Shown here one piece after another: positions 24,035-31,133 of a stretch of DNA of 31,133 nucleotides (positions are counted from its first letter, which is position 1; each line of letters starts with the position of its first letter). Both the position numbers and the translations under genes were made by a program. The stretch is taken from assembly GCA_964428805.1 (NCBI GenBank), contig CAYRZF010000018.1, positions 1 through 31,133 on the forward strand, read 5' to 3'. A model generated the notes under the pieces. The model saw only the letters and a list, made by a program, of their open reading frames with translations. It had not been told where the DNA came from and searched no databases. Source of the DNA: CAYRZF01 sp964428805. GTDB taxonomy: Bacteria > Methylomirabilota > Methylomirabilia > Rokubacteriales > CSP1-6.

Positions 24035-24969
24035 TGGCCATGCCCGCCGCTGGGTTGTCTTCGAACCCTATCCCCGTCCACGCAGGATTCGTCTGCCTGC
24101 TCGGACGCCCCAACGTCGGCAAATCCACCCTGCTGAATCGACTGGTGGGCGAGAAGCTCGCCATCGTCTCTCCGCGGCCGCAGACCACCCGCACGCGGAT
24201 CACAGGGATCAAGAACTTGCCGGGGGCGCAGATCGTCTTCGTGGACACCCCGGGGCTCGCCGAGGCCAGGGGGCCCCTCGGCCAGTTCCTGGTCAAGACC
24301 GTCCATCGCTCTCTTGAAGGGGTCGATCTGGTCTGCCTGGTCGCTGAAGCCACGGACCCCCCCAGCGAGATCGACGAGGGCCTTCTGAAGCCGCTGGCGG
24401 CGTTCCGGGGACCCGTCTTTTGCTGCCTCAACAAGACGGATCTGGTGCGGCCCAAGATCCGGCTCTTACCCTTGATTGAGGCTTACCAGAAGCGCTATCC
24501 GTTCCGCGAGGTCCTGCCGATCTCGGCGGCGGACGGGACCAACTGCGACCGCCTCCTGGAGCTGAGCGCGGCCGCGCTCCCCGAGCATCCGCCCTACTTC
24601 CCGCCCGATGTGCTCACCGACCAGCCTGAGACGTTCTTCGTGGCCGAGGTCATCCGCGAGAAAATTTTCCGTTTTACGCGCGAGGAAATCCCTTACGCCT
24701 GCGCCGTCCGGGTGGAGGAGCTGACCGAGCGGCGGGAGCAGGAGCGGCTGTACATCCGGGCTTCGATCTTCGTCGAGCAGGGCTCCCAGCGGGGGATCTT
24801 GATCGGCGGGGGCGGCGCTATGCTCAAGAAGATCGGGAGCGCGGCGCGCCGGGACCTGGAGGCGTTCTTCGGCATTCCGGTGTATCTGGAGCTCAGGGTG
24901 GAGGTGCGCCGCAACTGGCGGCGGGACGCCCGGGCCCTCCGCGAACTCGGTTTCATGCTAACCTCCTAG
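24031..24969 (+). CDS. era: GTPase Era
   Basis: Ribosome-assembly GTPase that binds the 3' end of 16S rRNA. It has 312 residues. G domain: G1 GRPNVGKS, switch I with QTTRTRITG, G3 VDTPG, G4 NKTD, and a G5-like PISAADGTN. C-terminal KH domain with VIREKIFRFTREEIPYA, RGILIGGGGAMLKKIG and YLELRVEVRRNWRRD. First ATG at 24031 overlaps the ybeY stop (ATGATG); in-frame ATGs at 24034 and 24040 are alternatives that only trim a non-conserved N-terminus. It is directly linked to phoH/ybeZ and ybeY, all acting on the same step of 30S maturation. Confidence 0.96.
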   Translation: MMAMPAAGLSSNPIPVHAGFVCLLGRPNVGKSTLLNRLVGEKLAIVSPRPQTTRTRITGIKNLPGAQIVFVDTPGLAEARGPLGQFLVKTVHRSLEGVDLVCLVAEATDPPSEIDEGLLKPLAAFRGPVFCCLNKTDLVRPKIRLLPLIEAYQKRYPFREVLPISAADGTNCDRLLELSAAALPEHPPYFPPDVLTDQPETFFVAEVIREKIFRFTREEIPYACAVRVEELTERREQERLYIRASIFVEQGSQRGILIGGGGAMLKKIGSAARRDLEAFFGIPVYLELRVEVRRNWRRDARALRELGFMLTS

Positions 24970-25030
24970 GGACACCGGGGCTTCTTAGTGAACTTGCCAA
25001 CGCCTTCTGGACAGCGCCGTACGAGCGCGC

Positions 25031-25051
25031 ACCCATGCCAAAGGCATGGGT
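25031..25051. repeat. Short palindrome related to the E2-linker element
   Basis: ACCCATGCC (25031-25039), loop AAA, GGCATGGGT (25043-25051). Perfect 9-bp arms, followed by ACCCGG as in the other copies. It has compensating changes relative to the copies at 165-197 and 2479-2499 (CG replaced by TA on both arms), which points to a conserved structure. Confidence 0.7.
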
Positions 25052-25057
25052 ACCCGG

Positions 25058-25110
25058 CCCGCGCAAGCTCAGGGGGGAGGAGTCGGAAGGGGGGCGCAGC
25101 CCCCCTCCGA
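25058..25110 (+). repeat. Compound GC-rich repeat, copy C
   Basis: CCCGCGCAAGCTC, then GGGGGGAGGAGTCGG, then the hairpin GGGGGGC-GCA-GCCCCCC and CTCCGA, in the same order as copies A and B. The first hairpin is only half present: the left arm is replaced by the ACCCATGCC palindrome. It sits in the 149-bp era-recO gap and ends immediately before the recO ribosome site (AAGG at 25110-25113). No other feature is seen in that gap. Confidence 0.8.
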
Positions 25111-25118
25111 AGGTAGTC

Positions 25119-25967
25119 GTGCCCCTTCGAAAGGCCCACGCGGTGGTGATCGGGCGAATGGCACTTGGGGAGAGCGACCGCCTCGTTACGTTCTACACGC
25201 GCGAGTACGGGAAGGTCCGCGGGGTGGCGAAGGCGGCGCGCCGTCCGCGGTCGCGCTTCGGGGGCAGCCTGGAGCTCTTCACCCAGGGGCAACTCGTGTT
25301 CTTCGAGACCGAGCGCAGCGACCTCGCCCGGGTGGATTCCTTCGACATCGCCCATCCCTTCCAGTCGGTGAGGGAGAACCTGGAGCGATTGACCCACGGG
25401 TCATGGGTGGTCGAATGCCTCGGCAGACTCTCCGCCGATCGGGATCCCAACCCGGCGCTCTACGGGCTGCTCCTCAGAACCCTGCGCGCCCTTGAGGGAT
25501 GCGCGTGGCCCGAGCGCGCTGCGTTCTGCTTTGCGTTCCGGGCGGTGGACTTTCTCGGCCACCGCCTGCGTCTGGACCGCTGCCTCACGTGCGGAAAGCC
25601 CTCCCCGTTCTCTCGAGGCAGCGCGCGCTTGGACTTCACGGCTGGGGGCCTCGTCTGCGAGCCGTGCGCCACCTACGGGAATGACGGGGTGGACCTCTCG
25701 GGCGCGGCCGTCGGCGGCCTCCGCAGGCTCCGGACTCTCTCCTGGGACGAGGCGATGGGGGCTTCCCTGCCACCGTCGCTGGAGGCGGAGATGGTCGGCG
25801 CGCTGGAAGCCCAGATGACCAGTCTGATCGGCCAGGTCCCCCGGACCATCCGCTTTCGCACCCAGACCCGCCGCGCCCGCTCCCCCGCCTTGAGCGGGGG
25901 GCCCGCCGCCGCCGGCCGGGGGCCCGCCGCCGTGGGCGTGGAGACCGCACCCGGAGGATCGCCATGA
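25119..25967 (+). CDS. recO: DNA repair protein RecO
   Basis: Recombination mediator that helps RecA load onto SSB-coated DNA with RecR. It has 282 residues. The N-terminal OB fold contains AVVIGRMALGESDRLVTFYTR then GKVRGVAKAARRPRSRFGG and LELFTQGQLVFFE. The helical C-terminal domain carries a zinc-type CxxC pair of pairs: CLTCGK and CEPC. GTG at 25119 is chosen: it has AAGG 5-6 nt upstream and matches the family start, whereas a longer frame back to 25035 only translates repeat DNA. The last 35 residues are a low-complexity Arg/Ala/Gly/Pro tail encoded by a 21-nt tandem duplication. The stop overlaps glyS. Confidence 0.88.
   Translation: MPLRKAHAVVIGRMALGESDRLVTFYTREYGKVRGVAKAARRPRSRFGGSLELFTQGQLVFFETERSDLARVDSFDIAHPFQSVRENLERLTHGSWVVECLGRLSADRDPNPALYGLLLRTLRALEGCAWPERAAFCFAFRAVDFLGHRLRLDRCLTCGKPSPFSRGSARLDFTAGGLVCEPCATYGNDGVDLSGAAVGGLRRLRTLSWDEAMGASLPPSLEAEMVGALEAQMTSLIGQVPRTIRFRTQTRRARSPALSGGPAAAGRGPAAVGVETAPGGSP
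25897..25932 (+). repeat. Tandem direct repeat in the recO 3' end
   Basis: GGGGGCCCGCCGCCG occurs at 25897-25911 and again at 25918-25932, a 21-nt period. It encodes a repeated Gly-Pro-Ala-Ala unit in the C-terminal tail of RecO. Because the period is a multiple of three, the duplication keeps the frame. Confidence 0.8.
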
Positions 25968-27445
25968 ACATGGATACCCTTGTCTCGCTAGCAAAGCGCC
26001 GCGGCTTCATCTTCCAGTCCAGCGAGATCTACGGCGGGACGGGGTCGTGCTGGGACTACGGACCGCTGGGGGTCGAGCTGAAAAACAACATCAAGCGGGT
26101 CTGGTGGCGCGACAACGTCCATCTCCGCCCGGACATGGTCGGGCTCGACGCCTCCATCCTCATGCACCCGACGGTCTGGAAGGCCAGCGGCCACGTGGAT
26201 CACTTCACCGATCCGATGGTTGACTGCCGGGCCTGCAAGCGGCGCTTCCGCGCCGACCAGCTGGACGCCGTGGCGTGGGTCCACTACTGCCCGGCAAAGG
26301 CCGGCACCAAGTTCGAGGTTCCAGCGGGCGAGCCCTGCAAACACTGCGACAGCCGCCGCACACTCTGCCCGGAATGCGGCAAGGGCGACCTCACGGCGCC
26401 GCGGCAGTTCAACCTGATGTTCAAGACCTTCATGGGCCCGGTGGAGGAGGATGCCGCCCTCACGTACCTCCGGCCCGAGACCGCGCAAGGCATCTTCGTG
26501 AACTTCGACAATGTGCTCCAGGCCACGCGGCTCAAGCTCCCCTTCGGCATCGCCCAGATCGGGAAGAGCTTCCGCAACGAGATCACCCCGGGCAACTTCA
26601 TCTTCCGGACGCGGGAGTTCGAGCAGATGGAGATCGAGTACTTCGTCAACCCGAAGGAGACGGTCAACGGCAAGCCCGCCGACGAGTACTGGCACGAGCG
26701 GTGGATCGAGGACCGGCTGGGCTGGTATCAGCGGTACGGCATCCGCGCTGAAAACCTCCGGCTGCGCGAACACGGCCCGGAGGAGCTATCGCACTATTCG
26801 AAGCGCACGGCCGATGTCGAATATCGCTTCCCCATGGGCTGGAGCGAGCTGGAGGGGATTGCCAACCGGACGGACTTCGACCTGACGCAGCACGCCCGCT
26901 TCAGCGGGAAATCGCTCACGTACTTCGACGAAGACCGGAAAGAGCACATCGTGCCGTACGTGATCGAGCCGTCCGCAGGCGCGGATCGGAGCCTGCTGGC
27001 GTTTCTGGTGGACGCTTACGCGGAGGAGGAGGTGCGGGGGGAGAAGCGGGTGGCCCTGCGGCTCCATCCCGAGCTGGCCCCGGTCAAGATCGCCGTGCTC
27101 CCGCTGCTCAAGAAGCGCGATGAGATCGTGGCCACCGCACGCGCCATTCGCGCCGACCTGGCCCGTCGCTGGGTTTCGGCGTACGACGATACCGCGGCGA
27201 TCGGCCGGTTGTATCGCCGGCAGGACGAGGTGGGGACCCCGTACTGCGTCACCGTTGACGTGCAGACGGTCGGTGATCCAGAGAAGGGCGAGGTCGGGGA
27301 CCAGCAGGTGACGATCCGCGATCGGGACTCGATGGGCCAGATCCGGGTTCCCATCGGAGACCTCTCAGCCGTGTTTGAGCGGCTCTTCGGGGGGGAGGCC
27401 TGGACGAGTGTGGCCCCGCGCTACCCCGCCGTCCGTAAGGCCTGA
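25964..27445 (+). CDS. glyS: Glycyl-tRNA synthetase, dimeric (eukaryote/archaeal-like) type
   Basis: Class II synthetase of 493 residues in a single chain, i.e. the alpha2 GlyRS rather than the glyQ/glyS tetramer. SLAKRRGFIFQSSEIYGG and GSCWDYGPLGVELKNN start the chain. A Cys-rich region (CRACKRRF, CKHC, CPECGKG) is followed by RQFNLMFKTFMGP, YLRPETAQGIFVNF, motif 2 GKSFRNEITPGNFIFRTREFEQMEIEYF, motif 3 YVIEPSAGADRSLLAFL and an anticodon-binding domain from about residue 370. The ATG at 25964 overlaps the recO stop by 4 bp, with GGAGGA upstream. The 3' end overlaps the convergent mrcA gene by 25 bp. Confidence 0.96.
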   Translation: MNMDTLVSLAKRRGFIFQSSEIYGGTGSCWDYGPLGVELKNNIKRVWWRDNVHLRPDMVGLDASILMHPTVWKASGHVDHFTDPMVDCRACKRRFRADQLDAVAWVHYCPAKAGTKFEVPAGEPCKHCDSRRTLCPECGKGDLTAPRQFNLMFKTFMGPVEEDAALTYLRPETAQGIFVNFDNVLQATRLKLPFGIAQIGKSFRNEITPGNFIFRTREFEQMEIEYFVNPKETVNGKPADEYWHERWIEDRLGWYQRYGIRAENLRLREHGPEELSHYSKRTADVEYRFPMGWSELEGIANRTDFDLTQHARFSGKSLTYFDEDRKEHIVPYVIEPSAGADRSLLAFLVDAYAEEEVRGEKRVALRLHPELAPVKIAVLPLLKKRDEIVATARAIRADLARRWVSAYDDTAAIGRLYRRQDEVGTPYCVTVDVQTVGDPEKGEVGDQQVTIRDRDSMGQIRVPIGDLSAVFERLFGGEAWTSVAPRYPAVRKA

Positions 27446-29493
27446 TCGGGCGTCGGCTCGGTTCTAGCCGGGCCGCACGTGGTGCGCGGCTCGGTGCCGC
27501 GCACGAAAGCCATCACCACCGGGCGCGCGCACGCCCCCGCGGGGTCCATGTCCACGGGGACCAGGACGACCCGCTCCGGCATCGGGAACTCCTCCGGCGG
27601 GGTGCCGGCCAGGACCCTTCCCATGTAGTCCACCCAGATCGGCACCGCGGCCCGCGCTCCGGTCTCGTCCCGGCCGAGGCTCCGGGGTCGATCGTACCCG
27701 ACCCAGACGCCGGTGACGATCTTCGGCGTAAGCCCGATGAACCACGCGTTGGAGTAATCGTTGGTGGTCCCTGTTTTCGCGGCGATAGGCCGGCGAAGCG
27801 CTTTGGCCGCGACGCCGGTTCCGCGCTCAACCACACCGCGGAGCATGTGGGTCATCACGTAGGCGATCTCCGGCGAGAGCGCCTCCTTACCCTGCGGGAT
27901 GTTCTCCTCGAGAAGTTTCCCCTGGTCATCCGTGATGTACCGGATGGGCGTGGGCGGCACGAACACTCCCTGGTTGGCGAGGATGCCGTAGGCAGAGGTC
28001 AGCTCCAGGAGAGTCAGGTCCGAGCTCCCGAGGGCGATGGTGAGGTCGTCGTTGAGGGGACTCTGGATGCCCAGGCGGCGCGCGACCTCCACGGTTCGAT
28101 TGATTCCGATCCGCTCCTGCAGTTTGACGGTCACCACATTAACCGACTCCTCGACTGCCTGCTCGAGGGTGATAACGCCGCGGAACTTCCGGTCGTAGTT
28201 ATCCGGTTTCCATGGTTGCCCGTTCTTGCCGACCGGGTACGTGACCGGCGAGTCCTCCATCGTCGTGGCCGGGGTGAGGCCGGCTTCCAGGGCGGCGATG
28301 TATACGAATGGCTTGAAGGCCGACCCGGGCTGACGCCTGGCCTGAACCGCGCGGTTAAACTCGCTCCGAGCGAAGTCGTAGCCACCCACCATGGCTTTGA
28401 TGTATCCCGTCTGGGGCTCGATCGTCAGGATCGCCCCTTCCGGGTGCTCCGCAACCATTTTTCCAGGCTGCCCCTTGGCCGCCGTCAGGGGTCCCCTTCG
28501 AGCTTCCAGTGTCTTGAGACCTTCCCGCAGGGCTTGCTCGGCCTGAAGCTGCATGATGGGGTTGATGGTGGAGTAGACGTTGAGCCCACCTTTGAAGACC
28601 ATGTCCACCCCGTACTTCGCCTCGAGGAGTTGTTGGATGTATTCGGCGAAGTACTGGCCGGTCGTCCGTCGCCGCTCAGGCGGAATGAGCGCGAGATCCG
28701 CGGCGTTGGCGTGGGCGGCCTGGGCTTTTGTCAGAAAGCCCACATCCATCATCCGGTTCAGCACGTGGGCGCGGCGCCGCCTGGCCTGCTCGGGGTGGTC
28801 GAACGGAGAGTAGGTCGACGGCGCCCGCGGGAGCGCCGCGAGCAGCGCGGATTCCGGCAAGCCCAGCTCCGAAACAGATTTTCCGAAGTAGGTGCGCGCC
28901 GCCGCCTCGACGCCGAAGGCTCCATGGCCGAAGTAGATCTGGTTCAGGTACATCTCGAGAATGCGGTCCTTGGAGTAGCGACGCTCGAGCTCCAGCGCGA
29001 GAAATGCCTCCTTAAACTTCCGGTCGAGGCTCTTATCGGGAGTGAGGAAGAGCACCTTGGCGAGCTGCTGGGTAATGGTGCTGCCACCCTCGACGATGCG
29101 GCCCCGGCGGAAGTTCTGGTACACGGCGCGCGCAATTCCCATGGGGTCCACGCCCCAGTGGGAGTAGAAGCGCGCGTCCTCCACGGCAATGACGGCGTCG
29201 CGGAGAGACTTGGGGACCTGGGGCAGCGGGATGAAGATCCGGCGCTCGACGTGGAACTCCGTGAAAAGCTCGTCGTTGTGGTCGTAGACCTTCGAGCCCT
29301 GAAGGGGCTGGAGGGTTTCGAGCGCCGTCACCGACGGGAGCGAGCGGGGAAGAACCGTGAACGCCCAGAGGGCCGACACCGTCAGGGTGAGCGTCCCCAT
29401 CAAGAAGAAGACGCCGAGAACCAGCATAAGCCGCCGGCGCCATCTCCTCCGCTTCGGCTTCCGCTCAGATGTTTCTCTTCTCTCCCCGGGCAT
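27421..29493 (-). CDS. mrcA: Class A penicillin-binding protein 1A
   Basis: Bifunctional peptidoglycan glycosyltransferase/transpeptidase, inner-membrane anchored and facing the periplasm. It has 690 residues. A basic cytoplasmic start (RKPKRRRWRRR-like) and one membrane helix (LMLVLGVFFLMGTLTLTVSA) precede the GT51 domain: AVEDARFYSHWGVD with the catalytic Glu, then GGSTITQQLAK, RKFKEAFLALELERRYSK and YLNQIYFGHGAFGVEAAA. The transpeptidase domain has catalytic SAFKPF, SVN and KTGTTNDYSNAWF. Slightly shorter than E. coli PBP1A. The ATG at 29493 is chosen because a TATAAT box lies only 9 nt upstream, which rules out longer frames. No clear Shine-Dalgarno, so the message may be leaderless. It stands alone on this strand. 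Confidence 0.94.
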   Translation of the reverse strand: MPGERRETSERKPKRRRWRRRLMLVLGVFFLMGTLTLTVSALWAFTVLPRSLPSVTALETLQPLQGSKVYDHNDELFTEFHVERRIFIPLPQVPKSLRDAVIAVEDARFYSHWGVDPMGIARAVYQNFRRGRIVEGGSTITQQLAKVLFLTPDKSLDRKFKEAFLALELERRYSKDRILEMYLNQIYFGHGAFGVEAAARTYFGKSVSELGLPESALLAALPRAPSTYSPFDHPEQARRRRAHVLNRMMDVGFLTKAQAAHANAADLALIPPERRRTTGQYFAEYIQQLLEAKYGVDMVFKGGLNVYSTINPIMQLQAEQALREGLKTLEARRGPLTAAKGQPGKMVAEHPEGAILTIEPQTGYIKAMVGGYDFARSEFNRAVQARRQPGSAFKPFVYIAALEAGLTPATTMEDSPVTYPVGKNGQPWKPDNYDRKFRGVITLEQAVEESVNVVTVKLQERIGINRTVEVARRLGIQSPLNDDLTIALGSSDLTLLELTSAYGILANQGVFVPPTPIRYITDDQGKLLEENIPQGKEALSPEIAYVMTHMLRGVVERGTGVAAKALRRPIAAKTGTTNDYSNAWFIGLTPKIVTGVWVGYDRPRSLGRDETGARAAVPIWVDYMGRVLAGTPPEEFPMPERVVLVPVDMDPAGACARPVVMAFVRGTEPRTTCGPARTEPTPDQALRTAG

Positions 29494-29502
29494 GATGTGC
29501 CC

Positions 29503-29508
29503 ATTATA
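29503..29508 (-). promoter_or_regulatory. Consensus -10 box just upstream of mrcA
   Basis: On the minus strand an exact TATAAT (29508-29503) ends 9 nt before the mrcA ATG. A start 6-8 nt downstream would leave a leader of only about 2-4 nt. No good -35 is present at 16-18 bp (CTGTTG/TGTTGT at best). Confidence 0.5.
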
Positions 29509-29539
29509 CCGCCCCGTGGGATCCACAACAGTCCCCCCC

Positions 29540-29569
29540 TTGCTTAGGGGAACCCCGCCATGATACAAA
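29540..29569 (+). promoter_or_regulatory. Candidate promoter for tyrS
   Basis: TTGCTT (29540-29545), 18 bp, TACAAA (29564-29569), with TG one base before the -10 (extended -10 type). A 16-bp spacing to GATACA (29562-29567) is an alternative reading. It lies about 20 nt before the tyrS start, divergent from mrcA. Tentative. Confidence 0.35.
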
Positions 29570-29590
29570 CACGATGCTTCGGAGACCAGC

Positions 29591-30814
29591 GTGAATGTCA
29601 CCGACCAGCTTGCTGTCATTCGCCGAGGCACGGCGGAGATCGTCGTCGAGTCGGAGCTTCGGGACAAGCTCGATCGGTCCCTGAAAATCGGTGTTCCGCT
29701 CAAGGTGAAGCTCGGTCTGGATCCCACGGCTCCCGATCTGCACATCGGCCATACCGTCGTCCTCCAGAAACTGAAGGATTTCCAGTCCCTGGGGCACCAG
29801 GTGATCATCATTATTGGGGATTTCACGGGCATGATCGGCGATCCTTCGGGCCGGTCGGAAACGCGGAAGCCGCTCACCCGCACGGAGATCGAAGCGAACG
29901 CCGAGACCTATCGGGTGCAGCTGGGGAAAATCCTCGACATGGATCGGACGCGGGTGGAGTTTAATTCGACGTGGCTCGCGCCGCTGAAGCTGGAGGATCT
30001 GATTCGCCTCACGGCCACTGTGACCGTGGCTCAGCTGCTTCAGCGGGACGACTTCGCGGGCCGCTACGCCGCGGGACGTCCCATCAGCCTGCACGAGTTC
30101 CTCTACCCCATCTGCCAGGCCTACGATTCCGTGGCCCTTGGCGCCGATGTGGAGCTGGGGGGGACGGATCAGACCTTCAACCTCCTCGTCGGCCGGGATC
30201 TCCAGCGGGCCTTCGGGCAGGAGCCCCAGGTCGCCATCACCACGCCGATCCTGGAAGGGCTCGACGGGACCCAGAAGATGTCGAAGAGCCTTGGAAACTA
30301 TGTCGGGATCACCGAGCCTCCGGGCGAGATCTACGGCAAGCTGATGTCCGTGCCGGATTCCCTCATGCTTCGCTACTTCACGCTGGTCACGCGCCTGCCG
30401 GAGGAGGAAATCCGGGAATTCACCGAAGGCCTGGCGGCCGGCCGGGTGCACCCCATGGAGGCCAAAAAGCGCCTGGCTTACACGGTCACCGCCCAGTGTC
30501 ACGGTGTGGCCGCGGCGCAGTCGGCCGCAGCTGCTTTTGTCCGTGAAGTTCAAAAAAGGGAACTACCTGGAAAAATTGACGAAAAGACAGTGACGACTCA
30601 CGACTATGAGACCCCTGTCAGGACTGTTCTGGTCCAGTCGGGGCTGGTCTCCTCGAGCTCGGAGGCCCGGCGGATGATCCAGCAGGGAGCCGTTGAAGTG
30701 GACAGGAGGCGGGTTTCTGACGTGAACGAAACCCTACCAGCCAGCCATGACTATATAATCCAGGTGGGGAAGCGGCGCTTCATGAAGGTGCTTCTGCGGC
30801 TTAAGAGCGCCTGA
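29591..30814 (+). CDS. tyrS: Tyrosyl-tRNA synthetase
   Basis: Class I synthetase of 407 residues. Both catalytic signatures are canonical: HIGH in LGLDPTAPDLHIGHTVVL and KMSKS in GLDGTQKMSKSLGNYVG. The LGLDPTAPDLHIGH spelling is that of the TyrZ-like branch. GADVELGGTDQTFNLLVGRD forms the tyrosine-site region, and the C-terminal S4 RNA-binding domain (TVLVQSGLVSSSSEARRMIQQGAVEVD) is complete. GTG start with GGAG (29581-29584) 6 nt upstream. No stem-loop or T-box is visible in the short leader. The stop is followed after 11 nt by the rRNA promoter. Confidence 0.95.
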   Translation: MNVTDQLAVIRRGTAEIVVESELRDKLDRSLKIGVPLKVKLGLDPTAPDLHIGHTVVLQKLKDFQSLGHQVIIIIGDFTGMIGDPSGRSETRKPLTRTEIEANAETYRVQLGKILDMDRTRVEFNSTWLAPLKLEDLIRLTATVTVAQLLQRDDFAGRYAAGRPISLHEFLYPICQAYDSVALGADVELGGTDQTFNLLVGRDLQRAFGQEPQVAITTPILEGLDGTQKMSKSLGNYVGITEPPGEIYGKLMSVPDSLMLRYFTLVTRLPEEEIREFTEGLAAGRVHPMEAKKRLAYTVTAQCHGVAAAQSAAAAFVREVQKRELPGKIDEKTVTTHDYETPVRTVLVQSGLVSSSSEARRMIQQGAVEVDRRRVSDVNETLPASHDYIIQVGKRRFMKVLLRLKSA

Positions 30815-30825
30815 AAAAGAATTAC

Positions 30826-30854
30826 TTGACAGTTCGTTAGAGCATCGGTAGCAT
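30826..30854 (+). promoter_or_regulatory. Ribosomal RNA operon promoter
   Basis: TTGACA (30826-30831), an exact 17-bp spacer and TAGCAT (30849-30854). The A-rich stretch GAAAAAGAATTA just upstream resembles an UP element. Predicted start is near 30861, so the 16S leader is about 215 nt. It begins only 11 nt after the tyrS stop. Confidence 0.75.
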
Positions 30855-30862
30855 CATCAGTT

Positions 30863-30890
30863 GCCCATCCCCGAAGAAGCTTGGATGGGT
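30863..30890 (+). other. Hairpin at the start of the rRNA leader
   Basis: CCCATCC (30864-30870) and GGATGGG (30883-30889) form a 7-bp perfect stem with a 12-nt loop right after the predicted transcription start. The following bases are purine-rich, not a T-run, so it is not a terminator. It may protect the 5' end or terminate the tyrS message inefficiently. Confidence 0.5.
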
Positions 30891-30959
30891 GTTGAGAGAA
30901 GGCAGCGGGTCGTAGTCTTCCAGCTGACCTGGTTCAACTCCGAGGGGTCTATCCCCACC

Positions 30960-30971
30960 GTTCTTTGACAA
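30960..30971 (+). promoter_or_regulatory. boxA-like antitermination site in the rRNA leader
   Basis: GTTCTTTGACAA resembles the boxA sequence (TGCTCTTTAACA in E. coli) that recruits NusB-S10 for rRNA antitermination. It lies about 105 nt before the mature 16S start, a typical place for it. The TTGACA inside it has no -10 at 16-18 bp, so it is not read as a second promoter. Confidence 0.65.
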
Positions 30972-31076
30972 TCGCATATGCTACTGGCTCACCGATAAGG
31001 TGTGAGCATCCGCTTCTGAGTTTTCCTTGCGCTCAATCCGATGCAATAGGTTTGGGCTTTGGGAGACCAGGGTTTT

Positions 31077-31133
31077 CATTTGGCGAGTTTGATCCTGGCT
31101 CAGAGCGAACGCTGGCGGCGTACTTAACACATG
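31077..31133 (+). rRNA. rrs: 16S ribosomal RNA, 5' end (partial)
   Basis: The universal 5' signature GAGTTTGATCCTGGCTCAG begins at 31085, followed by AGCGAACGCTGGCGGCG and TTAACACATG. Aligning with E. coli numbering puts mature nucleotide 1 near 31077. The gene runs off the right edge, leaving only about 57 nt, too little for reliable taxonomy. Confidence 0.97.

Noticed and set aside
25035..25118. N-terminal extension of RecO from the ATG at 25035
   Set aside because: The extension translates the palindromic repeat. The GTG at 25119 has a ribosome site and the conserved RecO start.
27847..29547. 566-residue plus-strand open frame opposite mrcA
   Set aside because: It mirrors a complete class A PBP with all catalytic motifs on the other strand; antisense artefact.
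30965..30993. Second rRNA promoter at TTGACA in the leader
   Set aside because: No -10 at 16-18 bp. The sequence fits a boxA antitermination site better.

Overview
The window is a gene-dense, GC-rich (about two-thirds G+C by eye) bacterial chromosome segment. It runs from the 3' part of a dihydrolipoamide acyltransferase gene to the first bases of a 16S rRNA gene. Gene content is that of a free-living, Gram-negative-type cell: lipoproteins with lipoboxes, an outer-membrane beta-barrel and a class A PBP. The GC richness, a split methylmalonyl-CoA mutase with pccB, and abundant short GC-rich palindromic repeats would fit Candidatus Rokubacteria / NC10 (Methylomirabilota) or a deltaproteobacterial-type lineage. 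That placement is inference; extending the 16S gene would settle it.

Layout. (1) 1-2.4 kb: E2 (partial) and E3 of a 2-oxoacid dehydrogenase complex. (2) 2.4-4.1 kb: three small minus-strand genes, a DUF4337-like membrane protein bracketed by inverted repeats, then YtxH-like and DUF948-like proteins. (3) 4.1-10 kb: from a strong divergent promoter, pccB and the mcm large subunit (propionyl-CoA to succinyl-CoA), then an exported protein, a lipoprotein and a long-chain polyprenyl diphosphate synthase. (4) 10-12 kb: a SAM hydroxide adenosyltransferase with a start-codon hairpin, an FmdB zinc ribbon and a TPR lipoprotein. (5) 11.9-15.2 kb, minus strand: bioF-bioA-bioD. (6) 15.2-18.9 kb: an outer-membrane beta-barrel and an exported FG-GAP/VCBS protein, preceded by near-identical promoter/operator modules. 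(7) 18.9-27.4 kb: gamma carbonic anhydrase, hisS, aspS, phoH/ybeZ, ybeY, era, recO and glyS, tightly packed with many 1-4 bp overlaps. (8) 27.4-31.1 kb: mrcA (PBP1A) on the minus strand, tyrS, and a ribosomal RNA promoter, leader and 16S 5' end.

How it fits together. BioFAD would supply the biotin needed by the propionyl-CoA carboxylase. YbeZ, YbeY and Era all belong to 16S rRNA maturation and 30S assembly and lie a few kb upstream of a 16S gene. Four aminoacyl-tRNA synthetases lie in the last 12 kb.

The less ordinary content is: a family of compound GC-rich palindromic repeats, one of which is translated in frame inside E2 and two of which frame the DUF4337-like gene as inverted repeats; a shared FlgT-C-like domain in three envelope proteins; a shared direct-repeat operator in front of two envelope genes; a hairpin that hides the start codon of the SAM hydrolase; and a YbeY whose third metal-ligand histidine is an aspartate. 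I saw no tRNA gene, CRISPR array, transposase or phage gene.
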